DNA from: Ifrita kowaldi
Lineage: Eukaryota > Chordata > Aves > Passeriformes > Cinclosomatidae
Direction: 5' to 3'
DNA length: 64,000 nt
Assembly (NCBI GenBank): GCA_013398055.1
Contig: VZRS01002417.1
Location: 50,899-114,898, forward strand
Each line of letters opens with the position of its first letter. The stretch's first letter is position 1. The notes beneath the pieces were generated by a model. It made no database searches, had not been told where the DNA came from, and saw only the letters and a list, made by a program, of their open reading frames with translations. Made by a program: the position numbers and the translations under genes. Shown one piece after another: positions 1 through 11,100 of the stretch.

Positions 1-480
1 GGCTGGGGGCGGTCGGAGGGGGCTCTGCCCCGCCGTGTTCCCGGGCCGGGCGGGCCGCCCCTCCCCGCTGCCGGCGGCGCCCACGGCACCGCTGCCCGGC
101 GCTTCTCCCGCCGGGCTGGTGGCCAAGTGCGGCTCGTGTTGGGTCGCCGGCGACGAGCTGCTGGTGGCGACCGCCCGCTGTCGGTGCGGAGCGGGTTAAC
201 CCTGCCGAGACATGAGGACGGCAGCGGCGGGGCGCCCCCCGGNGTGACCCGCAGCGCGTCTCGCGGTGTGTTTGAGGGCAGTCGGTGGCAGCGCCTGTGG
301 CCGGGTGGAACATACGCCCCGGTCACCGGGCGTAGGGCACGGGGCTGCGGTGGGCGCCGGCTCCGCGCTGCGTGTGCCGGCCTGCAGCTGCCGCCGCCGC
401 GGCCTCAAGTGTGGTGTTCGGCGGGCGCGGAGCGCTCCGTGCCCGGGGATTAGATGACAGCCCGGTGCCGGTCCCCGCGG
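1..480 (+). promoter_or_regulatory. USP45: CpG-island promoter, probable USP45 5-prime end
   Basis: The first 480 bases are very GC-rich with dense CpG and GGGCGG/CCGCCC (Sp1-type) boxes, then composition falls sharply to AT-rich intron-like sequence. It is the only island upstream of the USP45 start codon, so it is inferred to hold the promoter and non-coding first exon(s). I could not pick a convincing GTAAG/GTGAG donor inside it, so exon limits are not given. The transcription start may even lie left of base 1. There is no TATA box in an obvious position, as is usual for housekeeping-type island promoters. In other vertebrates the neighbour TSTD3 diverges from this side, so the island could be bidirectional; its left part is not visible. 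One undetermined base (N) sits at 243. Confidence 0.6.
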
Positions 481-2897
481 TTAATCTGAGACGTGGTATT
501 CTAGACCCATAGCTGCAACTCTCCACGTTTTATTTATTATTGGGATTCTCTGATTTGATTCCTTTTTTTTTTTCTTTCTGTCTTTTGCTGTCACATCCTT
601 TACTTTAGGACTTTGTCCTGCCCTTGCTATAGCGATGTTGCTACTTGCACTATTAAACAGGATATGCACGACAGCATATTAAACATAGGTGCAGTAGAAT
701 GAAGACATCAAGAACATAGAAGCAGATGGCAATAGCTGCAGGTGTAGCACTGTGTTCTAGTTGTACGTCATCTTTAACTACAAGTATTTCCCAGTTCCAT
801 TAAATAATCCTCTCATACAAGCATGAAGAGCAGAGTTGTATTTAAAGGATTCTTTCTCCTCTCGTTTTCTAGCTTTTAAAATAGAATATAGTAATGGCAC
901 GAGCATGCGCAAGATTGAAGCAGAAAATGCCTTTGTGAAATTGTTCTGGTGTTTACTACATTTGTAAATATTTTGTCAGATTTCTTCATGAAATATTGAA
1001 GAACTGGTGCTCTGTAGCTTTATTTCTGTGAGGTTCACAGAACTGCAGCTAGTGTCTCAGGGGTTCTGTTTTGAGCATCAATTGTAGATCGAGGACAAGT
1101 TGTTCCACTTCAGACATGCCATCAAAGCAAACTGGGGCAGTCTGTGTGGAGGAAGAAAATGGAATAAAATTTTTCGTTCTTGGTGGTAAGACTTAGACTT
1201 TCAAAGAGCTCAAACTAGTAGTAACTTACTGTTTTATCTGTTCTACCCTCACTGATTAACCAACTCCCACAACACCCTTACAGAGTAGATGGGAAGTTAT
1301 GTGCAGTCATTGTCTTCCTTTATCTGCTCCAACTCAGCTCTTTAGGCAGAGGTACAGCAGGAGTCTTAGCTTTAAGTATTGTCTTGTGTGGGTTTCAGCC
1401 TTCTGTCTCACACACATGCTGCAACCACAGTTCCTTTTTTATTTCTTTGAATTCACAGAATTAGCATTTCTCTAAAGTTCTCTAAAGTAAATATTGCCCT
1501 TTATTTTCCGTTATGACATCTTGGACTGCTTTTTCCCCAGTTTTTGGCCACATGGTTATCCTGGCAAGGTACTGTGGGTTCACTGGTTACTCTCCAGCTG
1601 TTTCAGTTCTTATGCCCTCATTTTCTGTAGTGATGGCACCGTAACGTTGGTGTTTGTATCATGGGAATCCACAGTCTGTCATCTGACTGCCTTTTCACAT
1701 ACAAGGTTTTCACTTGCAAGCCAACATTATTAGTTATAAGCTATGGCTCTTTTTATGGTACTTAGGTGTTTTGCTTTTTAAAGCATGAATTTTCTAAGAA
1801 GACCCACGTTGGACCACAAATGCATCTACCCAGATGTTTTTCCCTTTTGGTATATTATAAAAAACTCCCAAACATTTAATGCGGGATAGAGAACAGGAAC
1901 AAAAGTTGGAATTTGCTTTATGGGGCTGGATATTGACAGGTGTATCTGAAATTTTCCATATAATTTTGCCATAAGATACTAGCAAAAATATGTCATCAAA
2001 ATACTACTCTCTTTACCCACTCAATGCTTTAATATACTCTGGTCATAAACCCAGTTACAGAGTCTTTTCATTTTTGTTTCTGGACACATCTGGCTTCTGT
2101 TCATCCTTAGAGGTAATTTTTCTGTGGCAAGTGGTTTCAGAAGGAAATCTGAGGGGGATTGTGCCGGATACAAACACGAAAGTTGATGGAACATGCTTAG
2201 CATGGGCAGCTGGATAAAGTGGCTTAATGAAAGTGAGAGATGCTATAAGATTTTTACTGTCACTTGGAAAGTTGTATCTAGCAGTCCAAAGCCTCCGTCT
2301 CACTCCTTGCTCAAAAAGTACATCAGAGTCTCACCCTTTTAGGACTGTAATATAACGTCAGGATTGGCGTTTGAGCTCCGGCGACGGTGTAGGATGTGTG
2401 ATGTGCCTTTGGGCTAGGAAATCTTGGAGATGACGCTTTCAGAATTTCAGATGACATTTTCCAGGGGAAGAAGCTTGGCTGCCACTACCAGTCAGCAATT
2501 CTGGTCCTTTTACTGCTCTCGCAGGCAGCGGGGGCTTGTTTTCCACAGAGGTTTCGGTGGCTGTCAGAGCGCTGAGCCTCCCGGCCCGCTGATGGGTGTC
2601 ACTGCCCGGCTGCTGACCGTGATGGATGTGGTGCCTGCTTTGATTGCGTGACACTTGGTCTAGTGGCGAGCAAGCCAAAATGCCACAGGTAACGCTCGGA
2701 ACAGACGTCTGAAATACATCAACTTGCAGCTTACATCAAAACATGCAGCAGTTCTGTGGAGGAGCTAGCATTACTGATCCATACAGGGACCTTTCACAGA
2801 TGTGTTTCGAAGCATCGTTGGACTTAATCTGCACATCTATGCTGTTCCTTAACCCCTTTGGTGCAAGGCTGCTGTTGACAGCTGGACAGTTCTGTTA

Positions 2898-2955
2898 ACA
2901 TGAAAGTGCTGTCTTTCTGTTGACATGAAAGTTTCTGTCTTTCACATGAAAGTGC
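2898..2955. repeat. Imperfect 21-25 bp triple repeat
   Basis: The core acatgaaagt occurs at 2898, 2923 and 2944. The first two copies are followed by related ctgtctttc-type sequence. It is a short imperfect tandem array in non-coding DNA. Confidence 0.65.
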
Positions 2956-5900
2956 TAATTTTCCCCAGTATTCTGTGTATGCTCTGCCCTTTCAGTACGA
3001 CACAGGTTTTTCTTTGCATCAGCAATGTAAAATGATACAATTTTAACTTGAAAGTTTGACAACGAGTGGTGAGACAGCTGGAATTTAGGATACCTCAGAT
3101 GAATTGAAGGATTGAGGTGAATGTATTTACCCCAGCTTCTTTGAATTTAGGTGCTCACTGATGAAATAATTAACAATACTGGTTTCACAGTTAATGGACA
3201 GTCTTACTGGGAGAGCATTACCCATATCCAGAATAGTACCTGGAAAATATCTGTAGACTCACTTGGCTACATTTCATAGGGTAAGTATGCTTAGATAGGC
3301 TGGTGGGTTTGCATAATTTTTATCTTGTTTGCGTTCTAGTAATGCAACTGTAATCCTCCTAGTTAATCAAGAATCAGAAAAATACTGTAATAGGTATTAC
3401 ACAAACAAGAACAAAAATGTGACACTTGTCTGAAAGAGCTTGCACCCTAATTATAAGAAGAAGGGAAAAGTAGATCTTGGCAGATGGAAGCAGTGATGTG
3501 TATTATTCAGTGCAGCAGGTTGCTTCTGAAACATACTGGTGGTCTGGTTTGTGTTTCTTACAAGTATCATGGTGAAGGTACAACATGGAAAAACTCACTA
3601 AGGTGACACATTTCAGCATTTAATAAGTGAACTGTAGACATTCTAGGAGGAGGGACTCAGCTTTCAAGTAAGAAGTGCAAGATGGTAAGATGGGAAAAGG
3701 TTTTGGGAAGTGAAGGCAGTTTGCTTCTCCAACTCTCTTGCATAAAGATGTTGTGAAGCAGAATAACCTGGTTGGTTCGGTTGGTTTCGTGTGGTTTCCC
3801 AAGGAAAAGTGATTTTTAGTTCATACTAGCCTTGTAACTTTTGCTGGTCTTAGCTCTACTGAATTACTGTGAAATGTAAATTCTTTTAAAAGTAGCAATT
3901 ATTTATTTTAGGAACTACATTCAACTCTTTTAACTATCTAAATATATACTTTATGAAGAGGGTCAGTTTCTAAATATAGGAATATTAATGCTGTTAAATA
4001 TAGACTATTTCAAGCATATCTTACATTTAAAGTAGTCTAGGCACACCGTAGATTTAATTTAACAAATTCAGCACATTGATTTTTGGCACTCTGTCAAATC
4101 TGAAGCTTTTAAAATTAGATAAGCAGATCATTTTGCTGCTTTTGAAGTGGTTTGTTCTTTCTAGAATGGTGGAAATGAGCAGTTGAGTGAGGAGGTTTTG
4201 ATCTTAATCAGCTTTTTGTAGGAAGACTGACATTAGGAGTCTTTTAAGAAGTGAAAAGTCAACTGATAATAGCTAGTGATGGTGATGTTTACACTTCACA
4301 TTCTTGTATGCTGAGCTCAAAGAATCTGACCACGTTTTGCAAAACTAGTTCTTAGTTTTATATGAAATTATTTTTTAAAAGGAAAAGGTTTAGGTTTTTC
4401 TAATCTAACTTTTTTTATTTTTTGATTTTTCCCAATGAAACTGCATAATTTCTACTTCAGATTTTTACTGTGTGCCAAGTAGAGATGAGGGTAGAGCTAA
4501 CATACCCTCTAAACTCAGGTTTTTCTACCACAAAAATCAATGTCTTTTTATTTGTCAGATACATTAGTCAAATATCATGTGCACCATGACTTGATTTTAT
4601 GTGTACAAAATGAAGAACTTAAATGTATTTGTTTTTCCATCACAAAAGGAAACTTCGAGCGAGGATTCATGGCGACTTCTTTCTGCACAGGAAAAGGAGG
4701 AGAGTCTGTCCCCTTTAGGATACTCCATAGTTGGTGGCTATAGACACAAAATACTCATTGGACAGATTAAAAAATATGAGACTGGGTTGGAAAGAGGCAA
4801 ATAATGGGAATACTACCATGGTTTTTAATCTTCAGTGTGTCAAGTTCGTTTTGTCTGAATTGTTCTTTTCTCTTTTGCCTGCTTGTCCTGAATGGCTTGT
4901 GCCTATGGCAAACAATAAGCTATAGAGCATCCATTTTGGTTTTTTTGTAGCTGTATTTTATTTGCTTTCTTGAATCTATGTTTGTTCTGGATTTTCATTC
5001 CAATAAAATCTCAAATCCTTTATTTCCCATAAACTGAAATATTTCTGAGAAGTTATTTCTGAAGCATCTTAAGTTTCTTCCTCGTTTAACTCAATTAAAT
5101 ATTATAATCAAATTCCTGGCATAAACATTTTGATTTTGAAATGATGTTGGTTGATGTTGATCATGTTTTTATTAAATGGGATCTTTAATTTGTAATGTTT
5201 TCAGTCCCTGAATGTACTGGAAAAGGGCAGACAGTACTCCATATGTACTGTGCTACTTGCATCGTAGATCGTGTGGAGTAGCTCATTGCTCTTACCGTTC
5301 CATCACACTTCCGTGCTTTTCAAAATCAGGCACAAACCCTGGCTGGCTAAGTCCTTGATATGCTCTGGTTTTTCCAAGTGCTCACAGGTCAGTAAACATT
5401 GTCTGATGGATGTCCATCTATGTGTGTGTCCATGAAAAGTAATTAATCTAATGGTCCGTGTTGTCTTTTCCTCTGCCTGCTCTTAGTGAAAGGAGACTGA
5501 AAAGTGTCTGGGCTGTGCCGTGTGAATGCAGCTTCTTACCAGTGTTCATTTCTAATGCCATGTTGATTACATTGGGCTTGAAGTGTCATTTTTTCAGTCA
5601 TTGTGGGTATCACCTGACACTGTTTTTTCCCAGTGTCCTGAGGGTCCCTAGGATGTGGGTCCAGCAGTGGCCTGTGTATGCCCTAATCCAGGTCCTAGCA
5701 CCTGTGCTGTGGGCCACAGGATTTCACAGGTGGTAAAGACTTGCTTGTATTTCAGCTGGTTGGGCCCACAGTTATTTATTTGAGCTCTCTAAATGTACTG
5801 ATAGGAAGATCACTTTCATTGGGGTGAAGTCTGTGGTTTGGACAGTGTTACATAATCTGTCCAAAGAGATGAAAATTGTTATGCTGAGATGAACTCATAG

Positions 5901-6918
5901 ATTGTTTATGTCAATGTTGAATCACCTAAACACAGCCATATTCCTTTAGGGAAGACATTTTTGCTGTCTTAGCTATTGACTCTTTACATAATTTAGAGTA
6001 GGATCTTGTGTTTTCTCACAGCAGCTCTATAGGCCTTGCTGTTTGATGAATGTCTTGATGAATCTTGTGCTCAGTTAAGTGGCAGTGCCACAAGCGGTGA
6101 TGGGTACTTTCACATGAAACTTGGGTATACATGATAAGCTGCCAAGGCAGAAAGACACAGTTGAAGTTGTTTGAACCTCCTCATGTTTTAGGGATACCAG
6201 GTTGCATGGCTGTTGAGGGACATTAGGTGTGCTAACATCTGTTGAAAATGTATAATCAAGAGCTGGAATTATGTAGATCTTTCTTACTGTATGAACAGGA
6301 ATTGTGAACCCATGAAATCAGCAAAGCTGAATTCTGTGGCACTGTTCACTTGCATGTCTAAGCTTTATAACCTTAAGTATAGGAGAATTTGGAATCTGTA
6401 ATTTAAGAACATGGCTTTTAATATAGTATAAGCTAGTTTCTATGTAAATGTAGCATTTTGCAAAAAATGCATTGTATTTTGAAGGCTTGAGGAGACATGA
6501 AGCTGTTGATGCAAGGAAGCAGTGAGTAAAGATTTCTTTCATACTCTACAAAAATTTGACTTGTCCAAAGCAAATCTCTAATGGGGAGGTTCATGCAGAA
6601 AACCTCCAGCACTATTAGTTTGTGTGGCAGATGCAGGGACATCTATCCAAATCTGTAGGAACCGGGAACAGGAACTTGGAGGTACAAATTGCCTGCTTCG
6701 CTTCAGGGAAGGCTGTTCAGATACCAGTGGTGGTGGTGCTCTAATATCAATATTGATGACTGTAGTGCTGATTGGCTTAATGGATAAGTAAGGAGGGGGA
6801 ATATTGAATTCGATATACTGGTTGATTCCTGTGTCTCTGGGAGCTTCAGTAGTACAAAGGTCTAAATGCATATACAGAAAAGATGAAAAACCTTAAGTAG
6901 ACAAACTTGCTAAACTTT

Positions 6919-7002
6919 GGCAAACTTAACTAATTGATCTGTAGTAAGAATATACCTTTTGGCAAACTTAACAAACTGATCTGTAGTAAGAATATACCTT
7001 CT
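6919..7002. repeat. 42-bp tandem duplication (2 copies)
   Basis: Two adjacent 42-bp units (6919-6960 and 6961-7002) start with ggcaaacttaac and differ at three positions. On the minus strand the unit is a multiple of three and stays open, giving a 14-residue repeat inside a 69-codon open frame that I do not regard as a gene. Confidence 0.9.
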
Positions 7003-8050
7003 GGTATTCCCAAATGTAGGGCATTTTAGAGGTCTCCCATACCTAAATGCAGTAGCACAGTTGAAAATCTTTGGTCCTGGTGGCTCACGTGACATTACTA
7101 GCCTGTTTCTGGTACACACTAAGATGTCATTTTATTTCTGAACAGAATGGCTCACATGTTTGCAGTGTATGAATATTTGACTATTTTATGTTCATATGCT
7201 TTGTATGTGAAAACAAAAATCTGTTTTTATGAACCACACTGTTAAAAGACAAACTGTAAACTAAGCCCCAGCATCTGTCTGTGTGATGCACTACTACCGT
7301 CCTTCAGTGAATTCACATTTGGATGTTGATTAAATGATGGGTGTGCTGAAATCTCTGAGGATTTTTTTTTAAAGTTTACTGGCAAATATCTATGCTTTAA
7401 TTCTGTTCCTCATAGGACTTCTTGATTAATGACACAAATTTCCTATGGGAGACTTCATCTTTATGGATTCTCCAATGTTTAATAGAGGGGTCAGCTTGCA
7501 CTCCAGTCTGTTGTCCCTCATAAGACAGAACACTTTAATCAGATTTGGAAGACTTTTTTATTTTCTTAAAGTGTTTGAAATTGTTCAAAAACTTTTAGGG
7601 AATGTGCCACGGGTAAATGATGACTGATCAGGATAAGGGATATATGTTAAGGAAGAGAAACATTTATTTTGATGAAGTTTTTCTGGTATGTTATGGTTGT
7701 AGCTCTGTAATAACTTACTTTGCAATAGCAGAAATAAAGAAAATCTTGGTATCTCAAATATTTAACACCACTGCTTAGAAGTGAGTGTGCGTGTGTCCCC
7801 TTTTCGTACAGATACAATTCCTAATGTCCTGTAGCGTAACTGATCTAGCGGCATTCCTGAGACTTCGTTCCTGACACATTCATACTCCTTGTTACACAGT
7901 AGCTGACGTTAGACCAAGCCTAAAACTGCGTTCTCCAGGTGCGAACGTGTGATTTGATCTTGTGCTTTTAGAGTTCAAACTTACTACATTCGATGAAACA
8001 TTTCAATAGCAATGAAGCAACTTCTGTTTGTCTTTCCTAGTAAGCAACAG

Positions 8051-8150
8051 ATGAGGGTGAAAGATCCCTCAAGAACCAACCCTGAGAAGCCAAAGAGAAG
8101 CAAAAGGCCTAACAGGCCACAGGATGAGGACTCTTCAGATGATATTTCAG
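8051..8150 (+). CDS. USP45: USP45 coding exon 1 (residues 1-34 part)
   Basis: The exon itself starts at 8041 after the acceptor ttcctag and carries 10 untranslated bases before ATG. It ends at the donor cag|gtaagt (8151), phase 1. It encodes MRVKDPSRTNPEKPKRSKR and then the acidic QDEDSSDD stretch, matching the N-terminal region that in mammalian USP45 is implicated in ERCC1 binding. The in-frame ATG has C at -3 and A at +4, a poor Kozak context. Confidence 0.95.
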
Positions 8151-11100
8151 GTAAGTACATTAGGTGATGTTTGTCCTGAGATTGAGGGCTAATAACTTCC
8201 ATGTTGACTGATGAAAACCACAAATCATGGTACCATGAAATACTTTTCTTGCTTGAACTTATAACAGAAATATCCCCAGTCAAGTGTTTTTAACATGATC
8301 AGTTATTACACTACATGACTGCTCTGAAGGGCTGGAGAGTTGGTTGATCTTCAATGACAGCCTCTTCAAAGCAGAATGGTCCTTTCCTCTCCATGTAAGG
8401 TCAAGCACGTGTGGCAGGAGGCTGCTTGGCTGAACAGAGAGCTTCCAGCTGAGCGCAGAGGGGAAAAGAAAGAGCAGAGAGGGTGGAGGCAGATTTGGGC
8501 TGCCCTTGCAGAGATCTGGAGCGTGCAGGATTAGGGATTAGGTAAAGCAGCTTCAGTTAGAGTGGGATCTGATGAGGGACGTGAAGAGTAAGATGAGCCT
8601 GTATGGATACAGTGACAGTAAAATGAAGACTAGGGTGAGTGCAAACCTCCTGTGTGAGTGGGCAGGGGTCCTAGGGACACAGGAGGAAGAGGCTGAGGAA
8701 CTCAATTTTTCCTTTGCTTCTGTCTTCACCTGTAAGCTCTGCACTCGATCCTCTTTGGCTCCTGACCTTAATGGCAGACTTTGGGATATAAATATTGTCC
8801 AGAGTAGAAGATTGAGAACTGTTAAACAAACTGGATGTGCACAAGTCCATGGGGTCAGATGGGATGCATCTGGAGGTGCTGAGAAAACTGGTGGATGTCA
8901 TTGTGAGGCTTGCTCTGCCAGCTCTTCATGGCAGCAAATTGAGGAGAGCAGTTGATATGCAGGAGGATAGGTCTGCCATTCCGAGTGACTTTGGCTGGAG
9001 AAATGGGCTGGCAAAAACTTCTCTGTGTTCAACAACGGCAAGTGGAGAGTTTGGCACCTGGGCATAACCACATGCAATTACAGGGTGGGAATTAATGGCT
9101 TGAAAGTAGCTTTGCAGAAAAGGTCCTGGGGGTCCTAATGCACACACTGAATAAAACCAAGCTGTGCTGTGTGTGCCCACTATAGGCAGGATTGTATCAA
9201 TGAGAGCACAGGGCAGGCGGGTGATTCTTTCCATGTTTTCAGCATTTGTGGGACTTCATTGGGAGAACTGTGTCCAGTTGTGGGCTCCCTCGTACAAGAA
9301 AGGCTGACTTGTCAGAGAGAGGCCAGTGGTTCACCCCCTCCACGTTTTTGAGGAGATTGAGAACGTGATGTGGGACAAGGGGCTGCAGCAAATGTCGTTG
9401 TGTAGCCAAAGGAGTGAAAGTGTAATTTCTTTCATTGACTGCCTGATGGTAGTTACAGAGAAGGCAGAAACAGATTCTCCTAGGAGGTCCACAATGAGAG
9501 GACTGCAGGCAACAGACCAAATTTAGGGCATGGAAAATTTGACTGGGTGTGAGGAAATTTATTTCATTTTCACTCTGAGGGTGGTCAGACAGAAATCTGA
9601 TTTTCCAGTGAGTTGGTGAAATCTCAATCCTTGAAGATATTCAACACTCAGCTGAACAAAGCTATGAGCAAACAGATCTAAATTAGTATTTGGCATTGCT
9701 TTAAATGAGGGCTTGGACAAAATGGCCTTCAGAGGTTACTTCAAACCTAGCTTATTCTGTGACATAGTGGAATTTGTGCAAAAGAGTATGACAGACAAGA
9801 ATGGTTGATATTTGCATTCAGAATGAGCAGTTGTAGTAGGGATGCATGGGTATTTGAAAATCTTTCTTTATGGGTTGAAAAGAGGTCAACAGCCTGTGTT
9901 GTTATGTGCAAAAATAGATTTATGTATTATTTTATTGTCAAAAAATGGGGAAATTAGTTTTGTACAAAAGTAATCCTTGTACTTTTGTACAAAGTAGTTT
10001 ATCTGGTTTTAAGAGGTGGCATTTATTGACTTGAAAAGAATTTCCATTACGGAAAGACTGAAGGAGATTCCTTCATAAAATTGAGCATGTGGGGAGCAGC
10101 TGGCTGATCTTTCCTACTTTAATTCTTTGCTGGTTTTTTTTCCTAATGCTGAATTCGTTGAATATTATGGTCTTTCAGTGTACACGTGCTGCCTTTCATA
10201 GCTATTATTTTTGATGGTTGAAAGTGAGTCTGTGATATTTTCTGTAGGCTTAACATGCCAGCACGTGAGCCAAGCAGTGGACGTGCATCATGTGAAGAGA
10301 GCGGTGGCTCAGAGCGTGTGGTCAGTCTGTGCAGAATGCCTGAAGGAGAGGCGGATGAGCGATGGCGAGCCCGTGGCACCTTCAGACATCTGGCTGTGTC
10401 TCAAATGTGGCTCTCAGGTAAGCAGGTGCACTCAGTTTGCAGAGGTGGAGTTTCTAAAGGAAAGGACTGTTGTGGATCCTTGTCTGTTTGGCATCTCGTT
10501 ACCTCCAGAGGAACAGTGTGACACAAGTGCCTAGCTGTGAGAGTCCGTGCTTCAGCTTCCTCGGGAAGGGGGATGTGACCTTACATTCTTGTCTCGTTTT
10601 TGGCAGAGTTTAGGGTTAGCTTTATGTGTCACGGTGCGGTGTGGCATCATGATTGGCAAGTGACAGTCCTGCCTTTTCTCTGTTCTTATCTGCATCCTCT
10701 TGCCACTTACAGAGAATTGGCTCTGGGAGCTATGTGGCTGCAAAATGCATGCGTTCAGCTGGCTCCTCTGGCAGAAGTTCCCACAAATAGGAATGAATGA
10801 AAAACCAAATGTGTATATTGCTGAATGAGCTTGTGCTGTGGACACTCAATTGCTAGATTTGATTGAAACCAGGGAAAAAGGACTGTGCTGGAGTGAGAAT
10901 GCTGCTTCTGTGGCAGCTAGCCATTAGATTGGATCAGTTATAATGTTGAATCATGGCCTCAGAGTTTAAAATGGCAGGTCCTGACCCCAAGGGCTTGCAC
11001 AGGTTTCTGCCCTGGGAGTGAAGTAAAGATTGATACAGCAAAATTCAGTTTATGGTCAGTGTCAGGCTTGATTCAGCCAATAGTTGCCTGAACAAAGCAT

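Larger units (their letters stand above)
481..8040 (+). other. USP45: USP45 5-prime UTR intron region before the first coding exon
   Basis: This is AT-rich non-coding sequence between the CpG island and the acceptor at 8039-8040. It has a T-rich run near 563-575, an NRF1-like GCATGCGC at 903-910, an imperfect triple repeat at 2898-2955 and a 42-bp tandem duplication at 6919-7002. A possible untranslated exon at 1088-1185 is discussed as a finding. Open frames here (for instance 4601-4804) lack recognised domains and I do not call them genes. Confidence 0.6.
8151..10247 (+). other. USP45: USP45 intron 1 (after coding exon 1)
   Basis: 2.1 kb intron largely occupied by a degenerate CR1 element (8325-9770) and, after it, a perfect 14-bp inverted repeat (9959-9993). 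Confidence 0.75.

Noticed and set aside
4601..4804. 67-codon plus-strand frame with protein-like text and an acceptor-like cacaaaag
   Set aside because: No recognised domain, no convincing donor, and it overlaps other open frames of similar length; chance is the simplest reading.
8572..8955. 127-codon plus-strand frame after coding exon 1
   Set aside because: It lies inside the degenerate CR1 element and is in part a shifted reading of its ORF2.
9326..9526. Frame containing an ATGTGGGACAAGG start reminiscent of the PNISR N-terminus
   Set aside because: It lies in CR1-derived sequence on the wrong side of USP45 and does not continue like PNISR.
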